Below, one piece after another: positions 35,665-44,136 of a stretch of 64,000 nt of DNA. The position numbers and the translations under genes were made by a program. Below the pieces are notes generated by a model. That model was not told the DNA's origin and did no database searches. It saw only the letters and a list, made by a program, of their open reading frames with translations. The DNA is from Flavobacterium wongokense (GTDB taxonomy: Bacteria; Bacteroidota; Bacteroidia; Flavobacteriales; Flavobacteriaceae), in NCBI RefSeq assembly GCF_021608265.1, contig NZ_JAKIHP010000001.1, positions 248,001 to 312,000 of the forward strand. Direction: 5' to 3'. Numbering within the stretch: the first letter of the stretch is position 1; each line of letters opens with the position of its first letter.

Positions 35665-37542
35665 TCAGCCTATTTTGTCCGGAAATTTTATGGTTATTTC
35701 GGTTCCTTCATCAGGTTTTGTCTTGAATTTTATGGTCGCATTGCAATCGGCGATTCGTTTTTTCATATTATTTATTCCGTTGCCCAATTCTATCTGGTTG
35801 TCATCAAATCCCTTTCCGTCATCGCTGATGACCATGATGATGTCCTTTTTCTGATGTTTGATATCAATGCTGATATGCTTAGCTTCGGCGTATTTGATGC
35901 TGTTATTGACCGCTTCCTGAATGGTCCTGTAAATATTCATTCCTTCAATCGAAGTGAATTTTGCCCCCATCAATTCGTCCTCAATCGTAAACTTAAATTC
36001 GATGTCCTGTTTGGCCTCTTTCGCTTTTTCAACAAAATTATGGATGCGGACCTGTAAATCCTCAAACGTAATCTCGCTGTTGTTCATCGCCCAAATGGTA
36101 TCGCGAAGCTCTATTATAGTAGATTTGGCAAAATTGCTAATACTGGAAAGCTTATTATCTAATTTCGAATTCTGGATTTCAAAGGCATATTTGATATTGT
36201 CTACAGACGAAATGATAAACGTAAGCTGCGAACCAATATTGTCATGCAAATCCCTTGAAATCTGTAGGCGTTGTTCCTGCAGTTTATTTTGGGTTTCAAT
36301 TTTCGAAATCGCCGATTTAAGTTGGAACTCCTGCGCCTGTTGCTTGTTCCTCAGTTTTTGTTGTTTGTAAATTAAAAAACCTAACGAAGCTATAAAAATC
36401 GATAACAACGAAACAAAAACCAGCCAGGCTGTTTTCCTCTTATTCTCGGTCTCTTTTTCAAGGATGATCTTCTCTTTTTTTGCCGTTTGGTATTTGGTTT
36501 CCAATTCGTTTAAATCCTTAACATTAGACACCTTTTGGATGCTGTCCTTTAAAGTGTAGAATTGCTTTATTTTTTTATTGGCTTCAGCCAGATTGCCGGT
36601 AGCTTCATAATAATTTTTATAGGTGTCAAGCAAATTTAAAATTGTAGATACCGTTTTTGCTTTGTTGGCGTAGAGATATCCTCGGTCGATAAACTCTTTA
36701 GCTTTGTCGTATTTTTTGTTTTCCAAATAAACAAGAGCGATATTATTGTAACCATCAGCTGCTCCCGAAAGATTGTTCATCTTTAAATCAATTGTTGCCG
36801 ATTTTTCAAAATAATATAATGCCGAATCAATATCGGCCTTATAATAATGGATGGTGCCTACATTGTTGAGCGATTCCGAAATCCCCTTTTGGTCTTTTAA
36901 TGATTCTTCTATAAGAAGTGATTTCCTGAAATAGTTCATCGCCTGATCAAGGCTGTCCTGAGTGGCCAAAGCAATGGCAAGATTATTCACAGCTTCGGAA
37001 ATCCCTTTCTTATCGTTAAGGCTGGTAGACAATTGCAGTGCTTTTCTATGATAGGTTTTCGCCTTATCCAATTGTTCCATCGAACTGAAAACCATACCGA
37101 TGTTATTGGTCACTATGGCCTGGTCCCTGACCTGTTTTTGGGATTCATATATCTTTAGGGCTTTCAGGTATGAAATAATCGATTCCTTATACTTGCCCAA
37201 TGAACGGTCGCAAGCTCCAATGTTGTTATAGATGGACGCCGTCACTTTAGCACCTTTCGATGCAAGTTTCAATGCCTTTAAAGACATTTTTTTGGATTCA
37301 AGGAATTGGCCTTTCATCCTAACCAGTATGGCAAGGTTGTTTTGGGTCAATGCCTTCAGATTATTGTCATCAGAATCATTGGCTAATAATTCCGCCTTAT
37401 TTAATAGTTTTGCCGCTTCATCCGGACTGGCATTATAAATATCCATTGCCCTATCGTTCAGTTTCCGGCATTCCGCGTCGGTATTTTGCTGTGCTGTTGC
37501 CGATAAAAAACTGAACAGCAATAAAATCAAAAATCCCCTCAT
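35665..37542 (-). CDS. TPR sensor histidine kinase (HisKA_3 family), kinase 1
   Basis: The 625-residue protein has a signal peptide (MRGFLILLLFSFLSATAQQ) and about eight tetratricopeptide repeats (roughly residues 30-340, for example YNNIGACDRSLGKYKESIISYLKAL). One membrane segment (about 373-393) and a coiled coil follow, then the phosphoacceptor helix with H433 in ISRDLHDNIGSQL and an ATPase domain with NSIKYAEA and DDGKGFD. The TPRs should lie in the periplasm and the kinase in the cytosol. It starts 1 bp after the stop of its paralogue. An 84-residue stretch through the phosphoacceptor region is identical to the paralogue, although the DNA differs at many synonymous sites. It phosphorylates most likely the NarL-type regulator encoded next. 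Confidence 0.93.
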   Translation of the reverse strand: MRGFLILLLFSFLSATAQQNTDAECRKLNDRAMDIYNASPDEAAKLLNKAELLANDSDDNNLKALTQNNLAILVRMKGQFLESKKMSLKALKLASKGAKVTASIYNNIGACDRSLGKYKESIISYLKALKIYESQKQVRDQAIVTNNIGMVFSSMEQLDKAKTYHRKALQLSTSLNDKKGISEAVNNLAIALATQDSLDQAMNYFRKSLLIEESLKDQKGISESLNNVGTIHYYKADIDSALYYFEKSATIDLKMNNLSGAADGYNNIALVYLENKKYDKAKEFIDRGYLYANKAKTVSTILNLLDTYKNYYEATGNLAEANKKIKQFYTLKDSIQKVSNVKDLNELETKYQTAKKEKIILEKETENKRKTAWLVFVSLLSIFIASLGFLIYKQQKLRNKQQAQEFQLKSAISKIETQNKLQEQRLQISRDLHDNIGSQLTFIISSVDNIKYAFEIQNSKLDNKLSSISNFAKSTIIELRDTIWAMNNSEITFEDLQVRIHNFVEKAKEAKQDIEFKFTIEDELMGAKFTSIEGMNIYRTIQEAVNNSIKYAEAKHISIDIKHQKKDIIMVISDDGKGFDDNQIELGNGINNMKKRIADCNATIKFKTKPDEGTEITIKFPDKIG

Positions 37543-37543
37543 A

Positions 37544-39415
37544 TTATTTAATTACAATGGTTATCATAGTTCCTTTTTCCGAAGAGGCAATGGTAAATTT
37601 CCCTCCGATTTCTTCAATCCTCTTTTTCATATTGGCAATTCCATTCCCAAACTTAACCTTTTCAGCGTCAAATCCTTTCCCGTCGTCCTGGATTTTTATA
37701 ACAATTTTTTCTTTCTGATGTTTAATGCCAATTTTAATATTTTGTGCTTCAGCGTATTTGATGCTGTTATTGACTCCTTCCTGAATACTCCTGTAAATAT
37801 TCATGCCTTCAATCGAAGTGAATTTTGAGCTAAGCAGGCTTTCCTCAATCGTGAAATCGAAATTGATGGTGTGCTTCGCTTCTTTGGCTTTTTCAACAAA
37901 ATTATGAATGCGGGTTTGTAAATCCTCAAACGTAATTTCGCTATTATTCATGGCCCAAATCGTATCGCGAAGTTCAATGATTGTTGATTTCGCAAAATTA
38001 CTGATGCTCGAAAGTTTGTTGTCGAGTTTGGAATTTTGGATTTCAAAAGCGTATTTGATGTTGTCAACAGAGGAAATAATGAAGGTGAGCTGTGAACCAA
38101 TATTATCATGCAAATCCCTTGAAATCTGTAGGCGTTGTTCCTGTAGTTTGTTCTGTGTTTCTATTTTGGCTATAGCCGATTTGAGTTCAAACTCCTGTTT
38201 CTGCTGGCTGTTTTGAAGTTTCTGCTGACGGTAAATCAAAAAGCAGATAATCAAAAGCCCAATAATCGTAATGGCAAGTATCAATGACTGCGTATCCTTC
38301 TTTTTGATTTCAAGTTCCTTATTCAAAAGTTCTTTTTCCTTTTTCTCATTTTGGTATTTTGCCTCAATTTCCAAAAAGGATTTATCGCGGTTCTTGTTAA
38401 AAACCGAATCGCGCAATTTTATATATTGTTCCTGCGATTCCACCGTTTTCTGCAGGTTGTTCCGCTCTTTGTTATACTCATATTCTGCCCTGTAATAATC
38501 GCGTAGTTTTTCGGCATTGTTGCTTTTTACACTATTAAATTTGGCTTTTTTAAGGAACAGTTCTGCCTTTTCAAATTCTTTGGTTTTGGTAGCGATTACT
38601 GCAAGATTGGTAAAATTGGTTGCCTTATTGTAAAAATCGACATCATATCTTCCGGCTTGCGCCTTTTCATTTGCCTCGGTAATGGCAACGGCAATCTTAA
38701 TCCATTTTTCGGCTTCCTTGTATTTTTTTTGTTTCAATAAGGTGTTGCCGATGTTGTTATAGGTATGGCCAATAGCCAGCGTGTCTTTTCCTTTGATGTA
38801 GTTGAAAACCTGTTTGTGGTAATACAAAGCTTCGTTGGGACGACCCGAATCATCATAACTAATCGCAATGGCATTCAAAGCTCCGGCAATGTTGGCATTT
38901 CTATCCTTGGTTAATTTTTTGGCGAATGCCAATGCTTTTTTACCATAATAAATCCCTTTGTCGAAATTTTCAAAGTCGTGGTAAATCACCGAAAGGTTAT
39001 CAGTGAAGTAAAAAATCCAAAAATCACTTTTACTCTTTTCGGCATTTTGAAGCCCAAGAATTGAAGCCTGGATGGATTTATCATATTCGCCCTGTTTCCT
39101 ATAGGACTGACTGATATTGTTGTAAAGTGTGTTGAGTGTTTTGAGGTCTTTCATTTTTTCGAAGACCACAATTGCTTTTTTGGAGTAGTAGATTGCGCTG
39201 TCAAGTTGGTTGTAATCACCGTGCCTTGCGCCTTTGCAGAAATAGAACTGCGCTTCGTCCCTATCGGACTTTATCTGCCTTTTGGCAATCTTAAAATAGT
39301 AATCTGATGAATCTTTTGAGGTAAAAGCCTTTCCTAATGTTTTATCAATTTCCTGTGAAAACCCAAGCTGGAAACACAAGGTATAAATCAAAAAAGTTGC
39401 TAAAAGCTTTTTCAT
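37544..39415 (-). CDS. TPR sensor histidine kinase (HisKA_3 family), kinase 2
   Basis: The 623-residue protein has the same layout as its downstream neighbour: signal peptide (MKKLLATFLIYTLCFQLGFSQ), a periplasmic TPR region (about 60-330), one membrane segment (SLILAITIIGLLIICFLIY) and coiled coil. The phosphoacceptor is H436 in ISRDLHDNIGSQL, and the ATPase domain carries DDGKGFD. TPR regions of the two kinases have diverged strongly whereas the phosphoacceptor helices have not, which suggests two inputs converging on one regulator, possibly through mixed dimers. It is preceded by a small membrane protein gene 26 bp upstream. Confidence 0.93.
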   Translation of the reverse strand: MKKLLATFLIYTLCFQLGFSQEIDKTLGKAFTSKDSSDYYFKIAKRQIKSDRDEAQFYFCKGARHGDYNQLDSAIYYSKKAIVVFEKMKDLKTLNTLYNNISQSYRKQGEYDKSIQASILGLQNAEKSKSDFWIFYFTDNLSVIYHDFENFDKGIYYGKKALAFAKKLTKDRNANIAGALNAIAISYDDSGRPNEALYYHKQVFNYIKGKDTLAIGHTYNNIGNTLLKQKKYKEAEKWIKIAVAITEANEKAQAGRYDVDFYNKATNFTNLAVIATKTKEFEKAELFLKKAKFNSVKSNNAEKLRDYYRAEYEYNKERNNLQKTVESQEQYIKLRDSVFNKNRDKSFLEIEAKYQNEKKEKELLNKELEIKKKDTQSLILAITIIGLLIICFLIYRQQKLQNSQQKQEFELKSAIAKIETQNKLQEQRLQISRDLHDNIGSQLTFIISSVDNIKYAFEIQNSKLDNKLSSISNFAKSTIIELRDTIWAMNNSEITFEDLQTRIHNFVEKAKEAKHTINFDFTIEESLLSSKFTSIEGMNIYRSIQEGVNNSIKYAEAQNIKIGIKHQKEKIVIKIQDDGKGFDAEKVKFGNGIANMKKRIEEIGGKFTIASSEKGTMITIVIK

Positions 39416-39441
39416 TTAGAGGAGATTACAGTATAAATATA

Positions 39442-39717
39442 TTATTTTCTTGGATATAATTCCTCAACCAAATTGAAATTTACCTCATAAATATCTTTAG
39501 AAAGTGTTGCATTGATTTGGGTTAGTTTTTCCCTGAGTTCCTCTGATAATTGCAATTGACTGTTTTGAACTTTTTGCTCCTTACTGATCTCGACAATGAA
39601 ATCCTCCAAAACCTTAATCCTGGAATGGAATTTTTGCCGGTCAAGCTGAATTTTGGAAACCAGATAAATAATCAGGGCCAAAAACAGGACAGTAATGAGT
39701 GCTAGGATATTTGTCAT
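39442..39717 (-). CDS. Small membrane-anchored coiled-coil protein, unrecognised
   Basis: The 91-residue product has one N-terminal membrane helix (NILALITVLFLALIIYLVS) and a charged, probably coiled-coil body (KVLEDFIVEISKEQKVQNSQLQLSEELREKL). It lies between a lipoprotein gene (39-bp gap) and the tandem kinase genes (26-bp gap) in the same orientation, so it is probably part of the same transcript. An accessory role in the sensing system is inferred from position only. Confidence 0.7.
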   Translation of the reverse strand: MTNILALITVLFLALIIYLVSKIQLDRQKFHSRIKVLEDFIVEISKEQKVQNSQLQLSEELREKLTQINATLSKDIYEVNFNLVEELYPRK

Positions 39718-39756
39718 CTGTTAAAGTTCAAAACAATCAATTGATAGATAAGGTGA

Positions 39757-40272
39757 TTAATTACCTTGGAAGTTTACATTAAATGCTCCGTTGGTAACAT
39801 TTTTGTTATCCGAACCATTTTGGTTTTTTCCCGTAAACGTAAAGTTTCCTTTTACCGTTGTAGCCGTAATTTCACTGATGGTAATCGATCCTACATTTCC
39901 AGAACCTTCAAAAGGCGCTGCCCATGTTGTTGATGACATCGTGTTCAGGTTTACTTCAGTGTAGCTTCCGATTACTGAGATTCCTGCAGTATCGCTGATT
40001 TCATAAGTTCCTGCTGCAGTTACTCCTGTAAGCATTAATTGAATCGCTTTTCCGCTAGCATCGCTTCCCTGGATGATAAGCATTCCTCCTTGCTGCATCG
40101 CGAAAGTTGCTGCCGTCATTGAAGTGAAATTGGTTGAGCCTGCTTTAGCTTTAATAGTTCCTGCCGCAGCACTTCCTCCTCCGCCTCCATCTCCGTCGCT
40201 GCTGCTACACGATGATAAAATTGTTGATACCGCTAATACAAGTACTAATCCAAATTGTTTAATTGTTTTCAT
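39757..40272 (-). CDS. Lipoprotein, possibly DUF6252-like
   Basis: The 171-residue product has a lipoprotein signal with cysteine at residue 22 (TILSSCSSSDG) and a glycine-rich linker. A beta-rich domain follows (FTSMTAATFAMQQGGMLIIQGSDASGKAIQL ... KGNFTFTGKNQNG). The layout resembles DUF6252 proteins as I recall them; this is tentative. It is the first gene after palindrome promoter B and probably heads the transcript for the small membrane protein and both kinases. It may be a sensor accessory or an output of the system. Confidence 0.8.
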   Translation of the reverse strand: MKTIKQFGLVLVLAVSTILSSCSSSDGDGGGGGSAAAGTIKAKAGSTNFTSMTAATFAMQQGGMLIIQGSDASGKAIQLMLTGVTAAGTYEISDTAGISVIGSYTEVNLNTMSSTTWAAPFEGSGNVGSITISEITATTVKGNFTFTGKNQNGSDNKNVTNGAFNVNFQGN

Positions 40273-40297
40273 GATTTATTTGTTTTAAGTTATGTTA

Positions 40298-40346
40298 CAA
40301 ATTTGCCCTGAAAACCAAAGTCAAACAATACGGCAGTTGCCGTATA
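40298..40346 (-). promoter_or_regulatory. Palindrome-controlled promoter B (TACGGCA-N2-TGCCGTA)
   Basis: The palindrome AATACGGCA GT TGCCGTATA (40327-40346) lies exactly 21 bp upstream of CAAATTTG (40298-40305), which is itself palindromic and fits the TTTG half of the -7 consensus. The start codon at 40272 is 25 nt further on. The site begins a few bases after the next gene upstream has ended (40354). Confidence 0.7.
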
Positions 40347-40353
40347 TTGATGC

Positions 40354-41772
40354 TTACTGTGGGTTTGCAATTAAACCTTTGGCAAGAGCAACCGACTTCA
40401 GAACATTCACTCCGTCAACGGAAGTGATAAAATACAGGGTTTCACCGGTTTCATCATAAAATGGCAGGCCGTCAAATTCATTGGTATTTATTTTGCTTCC
40501 GAGATTGACCGGTTCTGACCAGTTTTTCCAGGTATCATCCAAACGATGGGATACATAGATATCAAAATCACCAAAACCACTAAACCCGTTACTGCTGAAC
40601 AGCATTGTTTTTTGATCGGATAATAGTTGTACCATGCCTTCATCCGCTGCCGAATTAACGGCCTTCCCCATATTTTGAAGGAAGCCATAGGTTCCATCCT
40701 CTTTTTTTTGGGTAAAATACAAATCGGTGCCGCCTTGGGTAAAATCGGTTTCAATGCCAATGATGAAAATTTTGCCATCATCGGTTATCGTGGCATCCGA
40801 AGTGTCTTCATAATTATTGAATGCTGCAATTTTTATGGTACCAAGCGAATTGTTGTTTGAAAATAATTCATAGCCGCATTCGTTACTTCCTTTGGCATAC
40901 GGATTTCCGCCTTTTAGTAAAAAATCCTTTCCGGAATATTCGATATAATTATAGTTCGCATTGGTATTGAACTGCGTTTCCGATTTCCTTCCTGTCCAGT
41001 TGTCTCCGTTTTTTGTAAAGGAAAAAATTTCGTCCTTTTCCTTACTCACATCAGTAATGAAAAGCGTTTTCCCGTCGGTTGAGATTGTTGGATTTGTTGG
41101 AATGATTCCATCCAATGCTATGGTTTTCGGAACCGGCAGTTTTTCAAAAGCAGCAATCGTATTTACAGTGGCCTGAATTGGAATTTCAGAATCCGAAATG
41201 CCAATGGCATCTATTTGCTTTTGCCCTGGAAGTAAGGCAAAATTGAATTCTATCTTTACCGAAACCACATCGGGAACGGCATTCTCCAGTAGGGCATTTT
41301 CAATTCCCGGATTCAGGACTTCAGGCGCTTCCTGGATTTTCCTTCTTTTGCGTTTGTAATAATACTTTCGGTCGGCAGGAATTGAACCACGGAAAGTTGG
41401 GGTTTTATAATTTGTATTACGCGACCAGACCATTTGGTATTTCCCCGAAGCATTCGCTACAGCAATCCTCGAAACACAGCCCGCATTGAGGTTTTCAAAA
41501 ATCGCTACCTGCTTTACGGTTTGTGGCTTTTCAAAACTCACCTCGACAAATTCTACGTTCAGGGCATTTTTTGGCGTCCACGCATTGGGACTGCTTCCCG
41601 CCTGTGGAAATGCATCGGGTCTGCCTAAAATCCTTTTGATTCCAAATTGCTTTCCACCTAAATCGGAAGAATATTTTATCAATTTATTGGCCCACTGCAC
41701 TTGTTGCGCCTGTACAGAAAATAAAAAAAGAAAGGAGGTTAAAAAAGTAACTATTGTTTTCATGCGATTCAT
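40354..41772 (-). CDS. Secreted PD40-type beta-propeller protein
   Basis: The 472-residue protein has a signal peptide (MKTIVTFLTSFLFLFSVQAQ; an in-frame ATG at 41763 is as likely as 41772). An N-terminal domain of about 180 residues contains VSFEKPQTVKQVAIFENLNAG, resembling a discoidin/NPCBM-like ligand-binding fold. A WD40/PD40-type propeller (about 220-460) follows, with TNPTISTDGKTLFITD, TSDATITDDGKIFIIG, TMLFSSNGFSGFGDFDIYVS and TLYFITS. Such propellers often sit before an OmpA domain in this phylum; here the OmpA domain is absent. It is separated from the upstream PQQ-propeller gene by a terminator. Confidence 0.82.
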   Translation of the reverse strand: MNRMKTIVTFLTSFLFLFSVQAQQVQWANKLIKYSSDLGGKQFGIKRILGRPDAFPQAGSSPNAWTPKNALNVEFVEVSFEKPQTVKQVAIFENLNAGCVSRIAVANASGKYQMVWSRNTNYKTPTFRGSIPADRKYYYKRKRRKIQEAPEVLNPGIENALLENAVPDVVSVKIEFNFALLPGQKQIDAIGISDSEIPIQATVNTIAAFEKLPVPKTIALDGIIPTNPTISTDGKTLFITDVSKEKDEIFSFTKNGDNWTGRKSETQFNTNANYNYIEYSGKDFLLKGGNPYAKGSNECGYELFSNNNSLGTIKIAAFNNYEDTSDATITDDGKIFIIGIETDFTQGGTDLYFTQKKEDGTYGFLQNMGKAVNSAADEGMVQLLSDQKTMLFSSNGFSGFGDFDIYVSHRLDDTWKNWSEPVNLGSKINTNEFDGLPFYDETGETLYFITSVDGVNVLKSVALAKGLIANPQ

Positions 41773-41778
41773 AAGTTG

Positions 41779-41813
41779 AAAAAGGGCTGTAATTTTTAAG
41801 TTACAGCCCTTTT
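41779..41813 (-). terminator. Terminator after the PQQ-propeller gene
   Basis: The 12-bp inverted repeat AAAGGGCTGTAA / TTACAGCCCTTT is followed by T residues on the minus strand. It lies between the stop codon at 41821 and the next gene. Confidence 0.8.
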
Positions 41814-41820
41814 ATTAGGT

Positions 41821-43656
41821 TTAATTATTAACTTTAATTTTCTCTACTTTTTTGCCTTTAAAGGCAAAGATGTATTCACCATCGGAAGTAATGTCGATTC
41901 CCGAGCCGTATTTTGGGCTTCCGCCTTTTCCTTTTGACTGAACCGAACCTTTGGTTTCACCATTGGTCATATCGATTCCGTAGATGATATTTTTGCTGTT
42001 GCGCTGATCCCTTAGGAAGTAATTATCGCCAATATGATAGAAGTAATCCACTCCTTTTATTTTGTCTGAAGCATAGGCACGTGAACCATCTTTTTTGTTG
42101 TAAGCTGCAAGTCCTTTCTCTGAAAGCACTACCACTTTATCTCCAAAATCAATAACATCAGAAGCTCTTCCTACTTTGGCATCATTGTGTTTTACATCAA
42201 ACAATTGATTACCTGAAGCAATATCGTAACCATAAAATTCATCACCATCACCCACAAAAACAGTTTTGTTTTCGTCCAAAATCAAATCGGTGATGCGTTT
42301 GTCAAATTTTTCAGAACGCCATGCAGTATGACCCGTTTTGTCGTCGAGGCACAATACCGAATTTTTTTGGTTTTTATAATCCCAATAAATATAAGGAACC
42401 CATTGTTTTACGCTTCCTCCAAAACCTCCAAGCGTACTCAATCCGCCTGCAATTCCACCTGAAGTTTCCTCCAGCCTGTACTCCTGAACCTGTACTTTTC
42501 CTCCAACCTGTATCAAAATCTTATCATTGGCTTTGTAGATGTTCGGCATGCAGAATGCACCTGTAATTTTCTCTGAAGCCCAAATCAGTTTCCCTGAATT
42601 CAGGTCGTGTTTTTCAACATACTTGGTTTTGTCCCTTCCTCCAAATATCACAATGTAAACAGCATCATCAGTAAATAACGGATCGGCAATCGTTCTGTAA
42701 ATCTGCGAGCGTTTTCCACCGCTGAATAATCCGCCTTTGGCTCCCTGCATATCATTTTCATAATTTACATTCCATACTTTCTGGCCCGTATTGTAATCAT
42801 AAACATTGATTCCGTCCAGGTACATGAATATTTTGTCGCCTTTAATCCATAAATCAATGATTGCTCTTTTTGTAACCAATTCCTTTTCGATGCTTCCCAT
42901 AAAAGTGGCATCCCAAAGCACGTCACCATTGGATGCATTGATTCGCACCAATTGGTTTTTATATCCCGAAAACAATGCTCCAAGAGCCGTTGGTTTGAAG
43001 TTCACCATGATGATTTCGTTTCTTTTGGAATCATAGATATACTTTCCGACACCACCTTTGAAACGGTTGGTTTCCCAAACTTTTTCTCCGGTGTTGGCTT
43101 TTACCAGGATTACTGAATTTCGTTGTGAAATTAAAAACGAATCGAGTTCGCCAATGTATTTTACCGTTTCCAGTTCGCCTTCATCGGTTCCTTCTGCAGC
43201 GTTGGTTCCTTTTGGGATCAAATCCTGGTACAATTCAGAATTCCACAATTCCTTCCCTGAAGCCAAATCGAGTACTGCAACCCTATCGGTTCCCAAACTT
43301 CTTTTATCAAATAGGAATAGGTAACCGCCCTTATCTTTCCAGATTGTATATTGGTACTCAGAGTTGTTGGTTTTGTTGGTCGTTAATTTTTTATAATCAC
43401 CGTTCCAGATTGCCGTTCCTTCAGCATTGATTACCGATGCCGAATTATCGTCTGTTCCAATGATGTACTGTCCATCGCCATCACACAAAGCCAATCGAGA
43501 TGCCTTGTTGTCAAATTCCGATTCCCAAACCGTAGCAAAACTGCCCGATTTTTTTCCGGCTCCTTTGCCTTTGCCTAATAATTTCCCAAATTGGGCTGTT
43601 GCGGGTAATGTGCCTGCGAAGGCAAGCGTTAACATTACTAATGTAATTTTTTTCAT
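41821..43656 (-). CDS. Secreted PQQ-like beta-propeller protein
   Basis: The 611-residue protein has a signal peptide (MKKITLVMLTLAFAGTLPATAQ) and a basic glycine/lysine segment (GKLLGKGKGAGKKSG). At least seven blade motifs of the form (A/N)(S/T)GxxxW follow: ASGKELWNSEL, NTGEKVWETN, SNGDVLWDAT, NTGQKVWNVN, NSGKLIWASE, KTGHTAWRSE and ASGNQLFDVK. This pattern defines PQQ-like propellers such as BamB, which act as scaffolds rather than as quinoproteins; catalytic residues are not evident. It follows the small protein gene at 43690-44061 by 33 bp and is probably expressed from promoter A. Confidence 0.88.
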   Translation of the reverse strand: MKKITLVMLTLAFAGTLPATAQFGKLLGKGKGAGKKSGSFATVWESEFDNKASRLALCDGDGQYIIGTDDNSASVINAEGTAIWNGDYKKLTTNKTNNSEYQYTIWKDKGGYLFLFDKRSLGTDRVAVLDLASGKELWNSELYQDLIPKGTNAAEGTDEGELETVKYIGELDSFLISQRNSVILVKANTGEKVWETNRFKGGVGKYIYDSKRNEIIMVNFKPTALGALFSGYKNQLVRINASNGDVLWDATFMGSIEKELVTKRAIIDLWIKGDKIFMYLDGINVYDYNTGQKVWNVNYENDMQGAKGGLFSGGKRSQIYRTIADPLFTDDAVYIVIFGGRDKTKYVEKHDLNSGKLIWASEKITGAFCMPNIYKANDKILIQVGGKVQVQEYRLEETSGGIAGGLSTLGGFGGSVKQWVPYIYWDYKNQKNSVLCLDDKTGHTAWRSEKFDKRITDLILDENKTVFVGDGDEFYGYDIASGNQLFDVKHNDAKVGRASDVIDFGDKVVVLSEKGLAAYNKKDGSRAYASDKIKGVDYFYHIGDNYFLRDQRNSKNIIYGIDMTNGETKGSVQSKGKGGSPKYGSGIDITSDGEYIFAFKGKKVEKIKVNN

Positions 43657-43689
43657 GGTTATTGTTTTTTATTGTTAGTTGTGGTTTTA

Positions 43690-44061
43690 TTAAAATGTAG
43701 CCGTATAACGAATTTTGTATCGTTGCTGTTTTTGCAGTTTAAACTGGAATTTATGCTGCAGGATATAGTCTGACATGAAATTGATGAAGTCAATGTTCTT
43801 GATGTCGCTATCGACTTTGAAGAAAGAGGAGACTTTCCCGTTTTGGACAACGCCGATGTCTACAACCATCGTCCCTTTGATGTCAGCGAATTTTTTATTT
43901 TTCTTTTTGGTAAAATCCTCCGACTGGAATACTTCGTCAATTTCCTTGGTTACGGTTGCAGAAACCTCTTCCTCATCAGCAAGTACTGGTCTTTGGGCTA
44001 AGGCTGCATTGGTACACAACAGGAAAAAAGTAAATGCCAATGCTGTTTTAAAAATTTTCAT
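43690..44061 (-). CDS. Small secreted protein with a TonB C-terminal-like domain
   Basis: The 123-residue product has a signal peptide (MKIFKTALAFTFFLLCTNAALAQ), a charged linker, and a C-terminal domain GTMVVDIGVVQNGKVSSFFKV ... QRYKIRYTATF. The strand pattern and the closing KIRYTATF resemble the C-terminal domain of TonB, but there is no N-terminal membrane anchor. It may bind periplasmic or outer-membrane partners. It is the first gene after palindrome promoter A and is co-oriented with the propeller genes. Assignment to the TonB-like fold is by eye only. Confidence 0.75.
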   Translation of the reverse strand: MKIFKTALAFTFFLLCTNAALAQRPVLADEEEVSATVTKEIDEVFQSEDFTKKKNKKFADIKGTMVVDIGVVQNGKVSSFFKVDSDIKNIDFINFMSDYILQHKFQFKLQKQQRYKIRYTATF

Positions 44062-44084
44062 GATTTTAGGTGTTAGTTACAAGG

Positions 44085-44133
44085 CAAACCTATAACTATA
44101 ACCTAATGAAGTAAATACGGCAGTTGTCGTATT
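44085..44133 (-). promoter_or_regulatory. Palindrome-controlled promoter A (TACGGCA-N2-TGCCGTA type)
   Basis: AATACGGCA GT TGTCGTATT (44114-44133, one mismatch between arms) lies exactly 21 bp upstream of TAGGTTTG (44085-44092, minus strand), a full match to TAnnTTTG. The start codon at 44061 is 23 nt further on. The palindrome occupies the place of the -33 box, as expected for an activator site. Confidence 0.72.
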
Positions 44134-44136
44134 TTG

